Origin: Candidatus Sulfotelmatobacter sp.
Lineage (GTDB): Bacteria; Acidobacteriota; Terriglobia; Terriglobales; Acidobacteriaceae
NCBI GenBank assembly: GCA_030049565.1
Contig: JASIKQ010000326.1
Span: 1 to 12,453, forward strand
Direction: 5' to 3'
Length of the DNA: 12,453 bases
Part shown: positions 1 through 6,310 of the stretch, one piece after another
How the letters are laid out: each line of letters starts with the position of its first letter
How positions within the stretch are numbered: the stretch's first letter is position 1
Program-made: the position numbers and the translations under genes
Notes under the pieces: model-generated
What the model was told of the DNA's origin: nothing
The model's database searches: none
What the model saw: only the letters and a program-made list of their open reading frames with translations

Positions 1-1
1 T

Positions 2-1087
2 GAAGGCAGCCGCATCGGCGCCGGTGCGCTTACAGCATCCCGTCTGCTTGAACATGCGGGCGCCGGCGTTACTCTCAGCCAACTGATTACCGACTTCGGC
101 CGCACCATCAATCTGGTTGCATCCTCCAAGCTTCAGGAAAAAGCCCAAAATGCCAACGCGCTGGCCACCGAAGAAGACATCGTCCTGGCGACCGACCAGG
201 CCTTTTACAATGCGTTACAGGCACAGGCTTTGCTGAAAGTGGCGCAGCAGACCGTGACCACGCGGCAATCGGTAGAGCAGCAGGTCGACCAACTGACCCA
301 GAATAAGCTGCGATCGACGCTGGACCTGGCCTTTGCCCAGGTGAATTTGTCGCAAGCCAAACTGCTGCTGCTCAATGCACAGAACAATGTGGATTCCACA
401 CTCGCAACGCTGACGGCAGTTCTTGGCTTCGATAAGCAGGTGAATTTCGTACTCGCTGAGGAAGAAGCGCAACCGCCCGCGCCGCCGGTAGATGTAGACG
501 GGCTGATCAATACGGCGCTCCAGCAGCGTCCCGACTTGCAGGCGCTTATTTATAGTCAGCAAGCGGCGGAAAAATTTCGCCACGCCCAGCGCGATCAGCT
601 TTTTCCCACCATCAGTACGCTCGGGATCGCCGGAGTATCGCCCGTACGGCCGGATTGCTTCGGCAGCAGTTGTTTTCCCAGCTACTTCATTTCTCCATGG
701 TATGGCGCCATTGGCGTGAATATGAGTGTTCCCATCTTTAATGGATTTCTCTTCACTGCGGAAGCATCAGAAGCCAATTACCGCGCGAAAGCCGCCATTC
801 AGAATACGCGCGACTTGCGCGATAGCGTGGTGCGCGACGTGCGCACCGCCTGGCTGGCTACTAACACAGCGTATCAGCGCGTCAGCGTGGCGCAGGAACT
901 GGCTAAGGAAGCCGATTTGGGATTGACCCTGGCACAGGGCCGCTATCAACTTGGCCTGGCGTCGATTGCCGAACTCAGCGAGGCGCAATTGCAGCAGGCC
1001 GACGCTGCCATCGGCTACGTCAATGCCCAGTATCAATACCGGCTGTCTCTTTCCACGCTGAACTTTGAAATCGGCGCACAGCCGTAA
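2..1087 (+). CDS. TolC-family outer-membrane efflux protein, 5'-truncated by window edge
   Basis: The frame is open from base 2, and 361 residues are visible. Full-length family members are usually 420-500 residues, so the signal peptide and the start of the first repeat lie off the window. The visible part shows the two-fold OEP architecture. A GAGVTLSQLITDFG strand is followed by a long Gln/Ala/Leu-rich coiled-coil hairpin ending TLTAVLGF. A second strand, GVNMSVPIFNGF, is followed by a second hairpin ending STLNFEIG. Proteins of this family trimerise into an outer-membrane and periplasmic channel that serves RND, ABC (MacAB) or type I export pumps. The loop before the second strand carries two cysteines five residues apart (CFGSSC, codons at 656 and 671), which could form a disulphide at the cell surface. 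The inner-membrane partner is probably encoded upstream, off the window. Family assignment is firm; the substrate is unknown. Confidence 0.93.
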   Translation, partial: EGSRIGAGALTASRLLEHAGAGVTLSQLITDFGRTINLVASSKLQEKAQNANALATEEDIVLATDQAFYNALQAQALLKVAQQTVTTRQSVEQQVDQLTQNKLRSTLDLAFAQVNLSQAKLLLLNAQNNVDSTLATLTAVLGFDKQVNFVLAEEEAQPPAPPVDVDGLINTALQQRPDLQALIYSQQAAEKFRHAQRDQLFPTISTLGIAGVSPVRPDCFGSSCFPSYFISPWYGAIGVNMSVPIFNGFLFTAEASEANYRAKAAIQNTRDLRDSVVRDVRTAWLATNTAYQRVSVAQELAKEADLGLTLAQGRYQLGLASIAELSEAQLQQADAAIGYVNAQYQYRLSLSTLNFEIGAQP

Positions 1088-1137
1088 GGTAGAGATATTG
1101 CTTGCAACGTCTTCAACGGCAATCGGGCGCTGCATCT

Positions 1138-1143
1138 AAGGGG
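1138..1143 (+). promoter_or_regulatory. Ribosome binding site deciding the start at 1150
   Basis: AAGGGG lies 6 bases before the ATG at 1150. It favours this start over the upstream in-frame TTG at 1102, which has no comparable site and would add a non-hydrophobic leader. Confidence 0.5.
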
Positions 1144-1149
1144 TTTCGA

Positions 1150-1551
1150 ATGCTGCCTTTTGTTCTTTATTTTGTGGCTGCCATGGTCACGGGATTCCAC
1201 CTCTATTCTCTTCTTTCACTCATCGTGTACGGGGCTGGATTCAATCTTTTGGAAGTTACGGCGCTTTTCGGATCATTTTTGCTTTTGATTGCGGCTTATG
1301 TCAGCCTTTTCAAACCCCGCGTGGCTGCGCAGATAGCTCTGGTCGGCGCGCTTACGCTGTGGTGCTTCTATGGTCCGGCCCTGGCGAATCTAGCAAGGTC
1401 GAAATTGGCGAAGCGGACCACAACTTCACAGTACATGGGAAGAATCCCCCAGTTCATGCCGTCGATGTCGGGATGGCCGATCCCAGGGATGAACCATCTC
1501 AGCTTGTTGCCACGCAGCCCGAGCGAGCATCCTACTGATAACCGATGTTAG
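1150..1551 (+). CDS. Small multi-span membrane protein, unknown function (possible frameshift near the 3' end)
   Basis: From the ATG at 1150 this encodes 133 residues. Three hydrophobic segments can be seen, at roughly residues 2-24, 35-54 and 60-78. A polar tail follows with no recognisable motif. I do not recognise a named family, although the N-terminal half looks like a genuine inner-membrane protein. The last 7 bases overlap the next gene, which has no clear ribosome binding site, so translational coupling is likely. The tail is suspect. From about 1380 the reading frame shared with the next gene (codons starting at 1380, 1383 and so on) is also open and reads as a plausible hydrophilic protein. 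It ends at a tandem TGA TAA (1536-1541), three bases before the next ATG. A sequencing or natural frameshift around 1380-1400 would explain this. The protein is real in its first 80 residues; its C-terminus is uncertain. Confidence 0.65.
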   Translation: MLPFVLYFVAAMVTGFHLYSLLSLIVYGAGFNLLEVTALFGSFLLLIAAYVSLFKPRVAAQIALVGALTLWCFYGPALANLARSKLAKRTTTSQYMGRIPQFMPSMSGWPIPGMNHLSLLPRSPSEHPTDNRC

Positions 1552-2132
1552 TGGCTTATCTCGCGATCGCCCTTCTGGTTGTCGTTAGCGCCTACTCGGC
1601 TATCGTGAGTTTTCGCGAAAGGCCCGAAGGCGCAGCACCAACATGGTTTTTCCCCAATGGCGCAAAACTCTGGTCGCGCATCTCTGCCGGCATACTCAGC
1701 CTGGCAATTATTGTTGCAGTCATATCGTGGCCCGGCCACCGGACCTCAAGCCACCCATTTTCAAATCAACGTTCTTTGCGCTTCCCGATTCCCGAAGGTT
1801 ACAGCGGCTGGGTGCGCGTTGAATTCGAAGTTTCCGGCGCACCGCCTTTACCCGAGGAAGCCGGGCAGAGTGTGGTCAAGTTTCCGGCCGATGGCATATT
1901 CAAAACATCTTCGCCGGAACCGTACGGATGGGCCAATGACAGTTATTATCTCTATTCCGGTTCCGAGGTGCGCCCGCTTGCCGATTCTGGGCCGCAAAAG
2001 CTGATCTGGGGCAAGATCAATGGCGAAGCGGTAGGCCCCTCCGGCAAACGCAAGTATGAAGAGTTTTTTGTTGGCACGGAGCAGCAATTCAGAAACCAAG
2101 TGAATGCCGAGCCGGAAAAAGGCGGCCCATAG
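1545..2132 (+). CDS. Membrane-anchored protein resembling DUF6843
   Basis: The 195-residue protein begins with two hydrophobic segments (about residues 1-23 and 43-65) separated by a short polar loop. A soluble, probably extracytoplasmic domain of about 120 residues follows. That domain opens with IPEGYSGWVRVEF and continues with GAPPLPEE, FKTSSPEPYGWAND and a tyrosine-rich YYLYSGSE stretch, then LIWGKING and EEFFVGTEQQF. The GYxGWVxVEF opening recalls the DUF6843 type of bacterial domain; that assignment is from memory and tentative. No catalytic motif is evident. The start ATG overlaps the end of the preceding membrane gene, so the two are probably co-translated and may work as a pair, or may be two halves of one ancestral membrane protein. 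The function is unknown. Confidence 0.8.
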   Translation: MLVAYLAIALLVVVSAYSAIVSFRERPEGAAPTWFFPNGAKLWSRISAGILSLAIIVAVISWPGHRTSSHPFSNQRSLRFPIPEGYSGWVRVEFEVSGAPPLPEEAGQSVVKFPADGIFKTSSPEPYGWANDSYYLYSGSEVRPLADSGPQKLIWGKINGEAVGPSGKRKYEEFFVGTEQQFRNQVNAEPEKGGP

Positions 2133-2221
2133 CTATGTTGATGGGGCGAACCGTCGTTACGCGGGAAAGCTGAACCTGAAACGTAGTGATACGATTTTCT
2201 GAACCGCAATTGGGATCCTCC

Positions 2222-3148
2222 ATGGCCGTGAGCCCGCACAGCCGGAACGAAGAGTCATGGCCGGAGTTGCCGCTGGCCGCATGGCAGGATACGTACGCCA
2301 CGCTGCACATGTGGACGCAGCTCGTCGGCAAGGTTCGGCTGGCGCTCAGCCCACACTTGAATCATTGGTGGCAAGTTCCGCTGTACGTCGATGCGCGGGG
2401 GCTGACCACCAGCGCGATTCCCTACGGCGGCGGGGTTTTCGAGGTGCAGTTTGATTTCGTCGATCACCGGCTGATCGTTCAGACGAGCTGGGATGAATCG
2501 CGAGTGCTGCCGTTGCGACCGCAATCTGTCGCCGCATTCTGTTCAGAATTCATGTCTGTGCTCCAGTCGCTGGGCATCACCGTGAAAATCTGGACGCTGC
2601 CGGTAGAAGTTCCAAATCCCATACGCTTTGAGCAAGACACACAGCATGCTTCGTACGATCCTGAATACGCGAACCGGTTCTGGCACATTTTGATATTGAG
2701 CGACCAGGTCTTTCAGGAGTTTCGCGGCCGATTTATCGGCAAGTGCAGCCCAGTGCATTTCTTCTGGGGCAGTTTCGACCTGGCAGTAACGCGATTTTCA
2801 GGACGGCGGGCGCCGGAACGCGAGGGCGCCGATGCCATTACGCGCGAGGCCTACTCGCATGAGGTGATCAGCGCGGGCTTTTGGCCGGGCGGTGGCGACG
2901 TTAAGGAAGCGGCGTTTTACGCGTATGCTGCGCCTGAGCCGGAGGGATTTTCAACGCAAAAAGTGCAGCCAACCGAGGCTTTCTATCATCCCCAACTGAA
3001 GGAGTTTCTCCTCACGCATGACGATGTGAGGCGAGCGGCCTCGCCGCGCCAGACCCTGATGAGCTTTTTGCAGAGCACTTATGAAGCGGCCGCAAATCTG
3101 GCGCGCTGGAATCGGAACGAACTAGAACGAGGCCGATCCGTTCGTTGA
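2222..3148 (+). CDS. DUF5996 family protein
   Basis: The product is 308 residues from the ATG at 2222. An in-frame GTG at 2186 would add 12 residues, but the ATG sits just before the conserved N-terminal block and is preferred. Typical DUF5996 features run in order: LPLAAWQDTYATLHMWTQLV near the N-terminus, an HWWQVPLYVDARGLTTS block, FEVQFDFVDHRL, then the paired VHFFWGSFDLAVTRFSGRRAP segment in the middle. After that come HEVISAGFWPGG, AFYAYAAPEP and a C-terminal FLQSTYEAAANLARWNR helix. The protein is soluble, with no signal peptide or membrane span. No enzymatic activity is established for this family to my knowledge, so none is assigned. It follows the DUF6843-like gene after a 89-base gap on the same strand and may be independently expressed. 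Confidence 0.9.
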   Translation: MAVSPHSRNEESWPELPLAAWQDTYATLHMWTQLVGKVRLALSPHLNHWWQVPLYVDARGLTTSAIPYGGGVFEVQFDFVDHRLIVQTSWDESRVLPLRPQSVAAFCSEFMSVLQSLGITVKIWTLPVEVPNPIRFEQDTQHASYDPEYANRFWHILILSDQVFQEFRGRFIGKCSPVHFFWGSFDLAVTRFSGRRAPEREGADAITREAYSHEVISAGFWPGGGDVKEAAFYAYAAPEPEGFSTQKVQPTEAFYHPQLKEFLLTHDDVRRAASPRQTLMSFLQSTYEAAANLARWNRNELERGRSVR

Positions 3149-3212
3149 AAAATCCGATTTTGGGTGGCGGAGCGCTCTCAGCGCGCTGTGATAAAGGCCT
3201 TCTTTTTCTGGA

Positions 3213-3224
3213 GGGCTTTAGCCC
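3213..3224. repeat. REP-like palindrome GGGCT-TT-AGCCC
   Basis: A 5-base perfect inverted repeat (GGGCT/AGCCC) around TT lies in the 150-base gap between the DUF5996 and zinc-finger genes. It is flanked by the related GAGGGC and CTGAGGGC. The motif resembles a dispersed intergenic palindrome that I recall from acidobacterial genomes. With only one copy in this window, the repeat status cannot be shown from the sequence. The same gap also holds a T-rich run (3200-3208), which with the hairpin potential of the GC-rich 3167-3190 segment might end transcription, but no canonical terminator is formed. Confidence 0.35.
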
Positions 3225-3287
3225 CTGAGGGCGTGAACGGAGTTTCTCAGCAATCCGCCAGGGCAGGGCAAAATTTTGGTGGACCTC

Positions 3288-3292
3288 GGGAG
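3288..3292 (+). promoter_or_regulatory. Ribosome binding site deciding the start at 3299
   Basis: GGGAG lies 6 bases before the ATG at 3299. It separates the true zinc-finger protein from 45 low-quality codons upstream in the same frame. Confidence 0.5.
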
Positions 3293-3298
3293 CGAACC

Positions 3299-3562
3299 AT
3301 GGCCAAGAAATGTACTCATCTCAATCAAATCAAGATCACTACCACCGACAAACACGTGTGTGAAGACTGTGTGAAAACTGGAGACACGTGGGTTCACTTG
3401 CGCATGTGTCTCTCTTGTGGGCACGTGGGCTGCTGCGATTCGTCTAAGAACAAGCACGCCACCCGGCACTTCCACGAGAGCTGGCATCCTCTCATGCGTT
3501 CGGTCGAGCCGGGAGAAGACTGGCGGTGGTGCTACGTCGACGAGATGATGATCGCAGCCTAG
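3299..3562 (+). CDS. Solo UBP-type zinc-finger protein
   Basis: This 87-residue protein is almost entirely one ZnF-UBP domain (the zf-UBP family of eukaryotic deubiquitinases and HDAC6). The metal ligands follow the family spacing: C5-x-H7, C21-xx-C24, C37-xx-C40-x4-C45, H53-x3-H57-x5-H63, then W77-C78. Aligned by eye with HDAC6, 11 of the 12 zinc ligands are present; the last Cys of the final CxxC is Asp81. The residues after C45 (CDSS) do not match the CGR motif that helps bind the ubiquitin C-terminus in eukaryotic members, and that loop is short. A fold stabilised by two or three zincs is therefore likely, but ubiquitin binding cannot be assumed. Stand-alone proteins of this type occur in many bacteria with no established role. 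It is a cytosolic protein, and its gene is convergent with the permease gene 33 bases away. Confidence 0.9.
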   Translation: MAKKCTHLNQIKITTTDKHVCEDCVKTGDTWVHLRMCLSCGHVGCCDSSKNKHATRHFHESWHPLMRSVEPGEDWRWCYVDEMMIAA

Positions 3563-3595
3563 CGGTACAACTTGCGCAATCGTTTTACGATCGAA

Positions 3596-4834
3596 CTATT
3601 CGTAGCGCAGGCTTTCCACCGGATCCAACTGGGCAGCGCGGGCGGCTGGAACCGTGCCGAAGATTACGCCCACAACCGACGACACCAGGATGGCAATAAT
3701 GGCGGACCATCCGGAGATGGGCACACGGTATTCGGTGAGAAAGCGCACCGAATAAGGGATTGCGAGGCCAATGAAGATGCCGGCGAAGCCCCCGATAAGC
3801 GAGATGAGGATCGCTTCGGCCAGAAATTGCATCCGGATTTCGCGGCTGGTCGCGCCAATGGCTTTGCGGATTCCGATTTCGCGGATGCGCGACGTCACTG
3901 TGGCCAGCATGATGTTCATGATGCCTATGCCGCTGACCAGCAGCGTCACCAGCGAGATCAGAAGGAGCACCCAAGTGAGGCCGGTGGCCACACGATCGGC
4001 GGTGGTGAGCAACTCGGTCAGGTTCTGCACCCCGTAGACCGATTCCGAGCGATGGCGCGATTGCAGCACGCGCTTGATCTGCGCCGTGGCTGTGGGAACC
4101 ATGGAAGTATCTTCCATAGAGAAATAAATCATCTTCACCGCGGGAGTTTCGAGGAAGTACCGGCTGACGCTGTAAGGGATGACCATTGTGTCATCGGTCA
4201 CTTCGGTCTGCCCAAAGGTTTCCGCACCCTCTTTGAAAGTGCCGATGACGACGAACGGGAGTCCGCTGATTTTGACGACCTTGCCAATAGCGGCACGCGG
4301 CGAGCCGTAGATGGCTTTAGCCATTTTTTCGGTGATGACGCCGACTTTGTTGTGCGCCTGCTCGTCCTCGCGATCAAAGAAGCGTCCGGCGAGCACCTTG
4401 AGATTGCGCACCCGCGGATATTCGGGATAAGCGCCGAGAATCTGAATGTCCTTTTCGTCACCATTACCGACCGGAATGCGTTCGCCCAGCGAGATGACGG
4501 GCGTGGCCGCAACTACGCCCGGAACCTGCTCGCGGACCGCCTCGACGTCATCAATGGTGAGCGGATCGAGGGCCGAGTTGCTGATATGCTGTTGTCCCTG
4601 ATATTCGGCCCAAATCTCGTTGCTGCCGATGGCCTGGATCTGCGCGATGACCCATTGCTTGCCGGTCATGCCAATCGTGACTACGAGAATGAGCGAGGCG
4701 GTGCCGATGACCATGCCCAGCGCGGTGAGTGCGAAGCGCACCTTGTTGGCGCAGAATGTGTCGTAGGCAAAGTTGAGCACTTCGCCCATCGCGAAGCCGG
4801 GTCGAAGCCTATCTGGTACGAGCGCAGCCGCCAT
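3596..4834 (-). CDS. MacB/FtsX-type ABC transporter permease, without an adjacent ATPase
   Basis: The 412-residue protein has the MacB layout. TM1 is at about residues 36-57, followed by a large periplasmic core (about 60-280). Three more spans lie at about 283-307, 338-360 and 376-396. The cytoplasmic coupling motif REIGIRKAIGAT (318-329) precedes TM3, and the end (LDPVESLRYE) is the usual FtsX-family terminus. Permeases of this kind are mechanotransmission proteins that use cytoplasmic ATP hydrolysis to drive periplasmic work such as efflux through TolC. No ATP-binding subunit is fused or adjacent, so the ATPase must be encoded elsewhere. The most upstream ATG (4834) is reported. The ATG at 4789 (MGEVLNFAYD) fits the family N-terminus better, and neither has a clear ribosome binding site. 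A TATAGA just before 4834 could be a -10 element if 4789 is the true start. Confidence 0.92.
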   Translation of the reverse strand: MAAALVPDRLRPGFAMGEVLNFAYDTFCANKVRFALTALGMVIGTASLILVVTIGMTGKQWVIAQIQAIGSNEIWAEYQGQQHISNSALDPLTIDDVEAVREQVPGVVAATPVISLGERIPVGNGDEKDIQILGAYPEYPRVRNLKVLAGRFFDREDEQAHNKVGVITEKMAKAIYGSPRAAIGKVVKISGLPFVVIGTFKEGAETFGQTEVTDDTMVIPYSVSRYFLETPAVKMIYFSMEDTSMVPTATAQIKRVLQSRHRSESVYGVQNLTELLTTADRVATGLTWVLLLISLVTLLVSGIGIMNIMLATVTSRIREIGIRKAIGATSREIRMQFLAEAILISLIGGFAGIFIGLAIPYSVRFLTEYRVPISGWSAIIAILVSSVVGVIFGTVPAARAAQLDPVESLRYE

Positions 4835-4933
4835 CTATACTTTAGATGCTACGTACAGCGCACGGAAGGCGCAAGCGCCGACGATAAACACTCCCGAAAA
4901 ACTAACCGGGGGATGCTCGTTGTGACAGAGTAA
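4835..4933. promoter_or_regulatory. Divergent promoter region with a GGCGC-AA-GCGCC palindrome
   Basis: These 99 bases separate the divergent permease (-) and GT39-like (+) genes, so promoters for both must lie here or in the gene starts. A perfect 5-base inverted repeat with a 2-base centre (4868-4879) sits near the middle and is a candidate operator or cruciform. No convincing -35/-10 pair is visible for either direction. A 6-codon frame (4913-4933) ends in TAA directly abutting the GT39 ATG. Confidence 0.35.
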
Positions 4934-6310
4934 ATGACTATTCTTTTTTTCTGGAGAATGATTTCCTCAACGACCAGTGAACTGAACTTGGCCGCTCAGC
5001 GACGCGCAGCGCGCAACCGTTCTCTGCTTTCCATGGTTCTGATCGCGCTCGTGGTGCGTCTGGTAGTGATGTGGTTCTTATATCCCGAGCGCACCAATCC
5101 CTATCGCGATCATTGGCGAATGGGCGGCGAGGCCGGACGAATTGCACGTTCCATTGCGCAGGGCGAGGGCTTCAGCAATCCTCTGCTTGAAAAAACCGGG
5201 CCGACGGCGTGGCTGGCGCCGGTTTATCCCTATCTACTGGCGGGAATTTTCAAGCTATTCGGCATTTACAGCAAGGCCTCGGCGATCGTGGCTCTGAGTT
5301 TGGATTGCCTGCTCTCGGCGCTCACCTGCATTCCCATTTACTTCATCGCTCGCAAACATTTTGGCGAACCGACGGCCGCATGGGCGGGATGGGCCTGGGC
5401 ATTTTTTCCTTACGCAATTTATTTTTCGGCGGATTTCATCTGGGCAACTACTCTTACGACGCTTCTCATGACTCTTGTGTTTCTTGCCGCGCTGTATCTG
5501 GAAAATTCGCCTTCGCTTTGGCACTGGGTTGGCTTTGGCGTGCTCAGCGGAGTTGGAGGTCTGACCGATCCCATCATCATGTCAGTGGCGCCGTTTCTGG
5601 GAGCCTGGGCGTGGTATCGCTTATATACAACCGGAAAACGATGGCTGGCGCCGGGATTGGGCGCGATACTGGCGGTCACTTTGACGGTGTCGCCCTGGTT
5701 TATTCGGAACTATCGGACATTCCACAAGGCAATCCCCTTTCGCAGTTGTCTGGGGCTGGAGGTTTTTTGCGGAAATAATCAGGACATGTGGCATTGGGGC
5801 CCTCCCGGATACCACCCGACGGACAATAAAAATGAGTGGCGCGAATATCAGCAACTCGGCGAGATCGCGTACACGTCAAAGAAACTCCACGAAGGGCTGG
5901 CGTTCATCGATTCGCACAGGCTGCTCTATGGGAAGCAGACTTTGCGGCGAATTATTTATTTGTGGACCGGCTTCTGGAGCTTCAGCGCTCGTTATCTGCG
6001 GGAAGAACCGGCCGACCCGTATAATATCGCGTTCTGCACGGGGCTTACGGTATTAACCTTGATGGGACTCTGGCGAGCTTGGAAGATCGATCGATCTGTG
6101 GCCATGCCGTATCTGATCGTGTTTTTTTTCTTTCCCATTGTTTACTACTTGACTCACCCGGAGGATTATTACCGGCGGCCGATTGATCCTCAGTGCGTCG
6201 TACTGGCGGCATACGCCGTCACTTCATGGTTCGACCAACGAAAACGGCGGGCCAGCCTCGCGCGAAAACCTGCAAACCAGCCCATAGGTGAACAATATCT
6301 CCTCCAATAA
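4934..6310 (+). CDS. GT39/ArnT-like polytopic membrane glycosyltransferase
   Basis: The 458-residue protein has a TM helix at about 32-50, then the characteristic first extracytoplasmic loop with acidic residues and the block EAGRIARSIAQGEGFSNP (66-83). TGPTAWLAPVYPYLLAGIF (88-106) follows. About eight to nine more spans come after, and a soluble segment (about 262-335) interrupts the helices. Enzymes of this GT-C class transfer a sugar from a polyprenyl-phosphate donor to protein or lipid on the periplasmic face; the conserved Glu/Asp of the first loop is the usual catalytic candidate, here probably E66. The acceptor is unknown. The ATG at 4934 is the most upstream in-frame ATG; the next, at 4958, has GGAG only two bases before it, too close to be a normal ribosome binding site. 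The gene overlaps the next by 23 bases. Confidence 0.88.
   Translation: MTILFFWRMISSTTSELNLAAQRRAARNRSLLSMVLIALVVRLVVMWFLYPERTNPYRDHWRMGGEAGRIARSIAQGEGFSNPLLEKTGPTAWLAPVYPYLLAGIFKLFGIYSKASAIVALSLDCLLSALTCIPIYFIARKHFGEPTAAWAGWAWAFFPYAIYFSADFIWATTLTTLLMTLVFLAALYLENSPSLWHWVGFGVLSGVGGLTDPIIMSVAPFLGAWAWYRLYTTGKRWLAPGLGAILAVTLTVSPWFIRNYRTFHKAIPFRSCLGLEVFCGNNQDMWHWGPPGYHPTDNKNEWREYQQLGEIAYTSKKLHEGLAFIDSHRLLYGKQTLRRIIYLWTGFWSFSARYLREEPADPYNIAFCTGLTVLTLMGLWRAWKIDRSVAMPYLIVFFFFPIVYYLTHPEDYYRRPIDPQCVVLAAYAVTSWFDQRKRRASLARKPANQPIGEQYLLQ

Noticed and set aside
3164..3298. N-terminal extension of the zinc-finger protein by 45 codons
   Set aside because: The extension contains the REP-like palindrome and no conserved sequence, and a good ribosome binding site precedes the ATG at 3299.
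3579..3591. ATCGT-TTT-ACGAT hairpin between the convergent zinc-finger and permease genes as a bidirectional terminator
   Set aside because: The stem is only 5 bp with a 3-base loop, is AT-containing, and no T tract follows on either strand.
3572..4933. A 453-codon open frame on the + strand covering the whole permease gene
   Set aside because: It is antisense to a clear MacB-type protein, its product is rich in Arg, Asp, His and Gly with no fold or motif, and it reflects the absence of stops opposite a GC-biased gene.
5209..5778. A 189-codon + strand frame within the GT39-like gene
   Set aside because: It is in another frame of a recognisable membrane enzyme and shows no protein-like features of its own.
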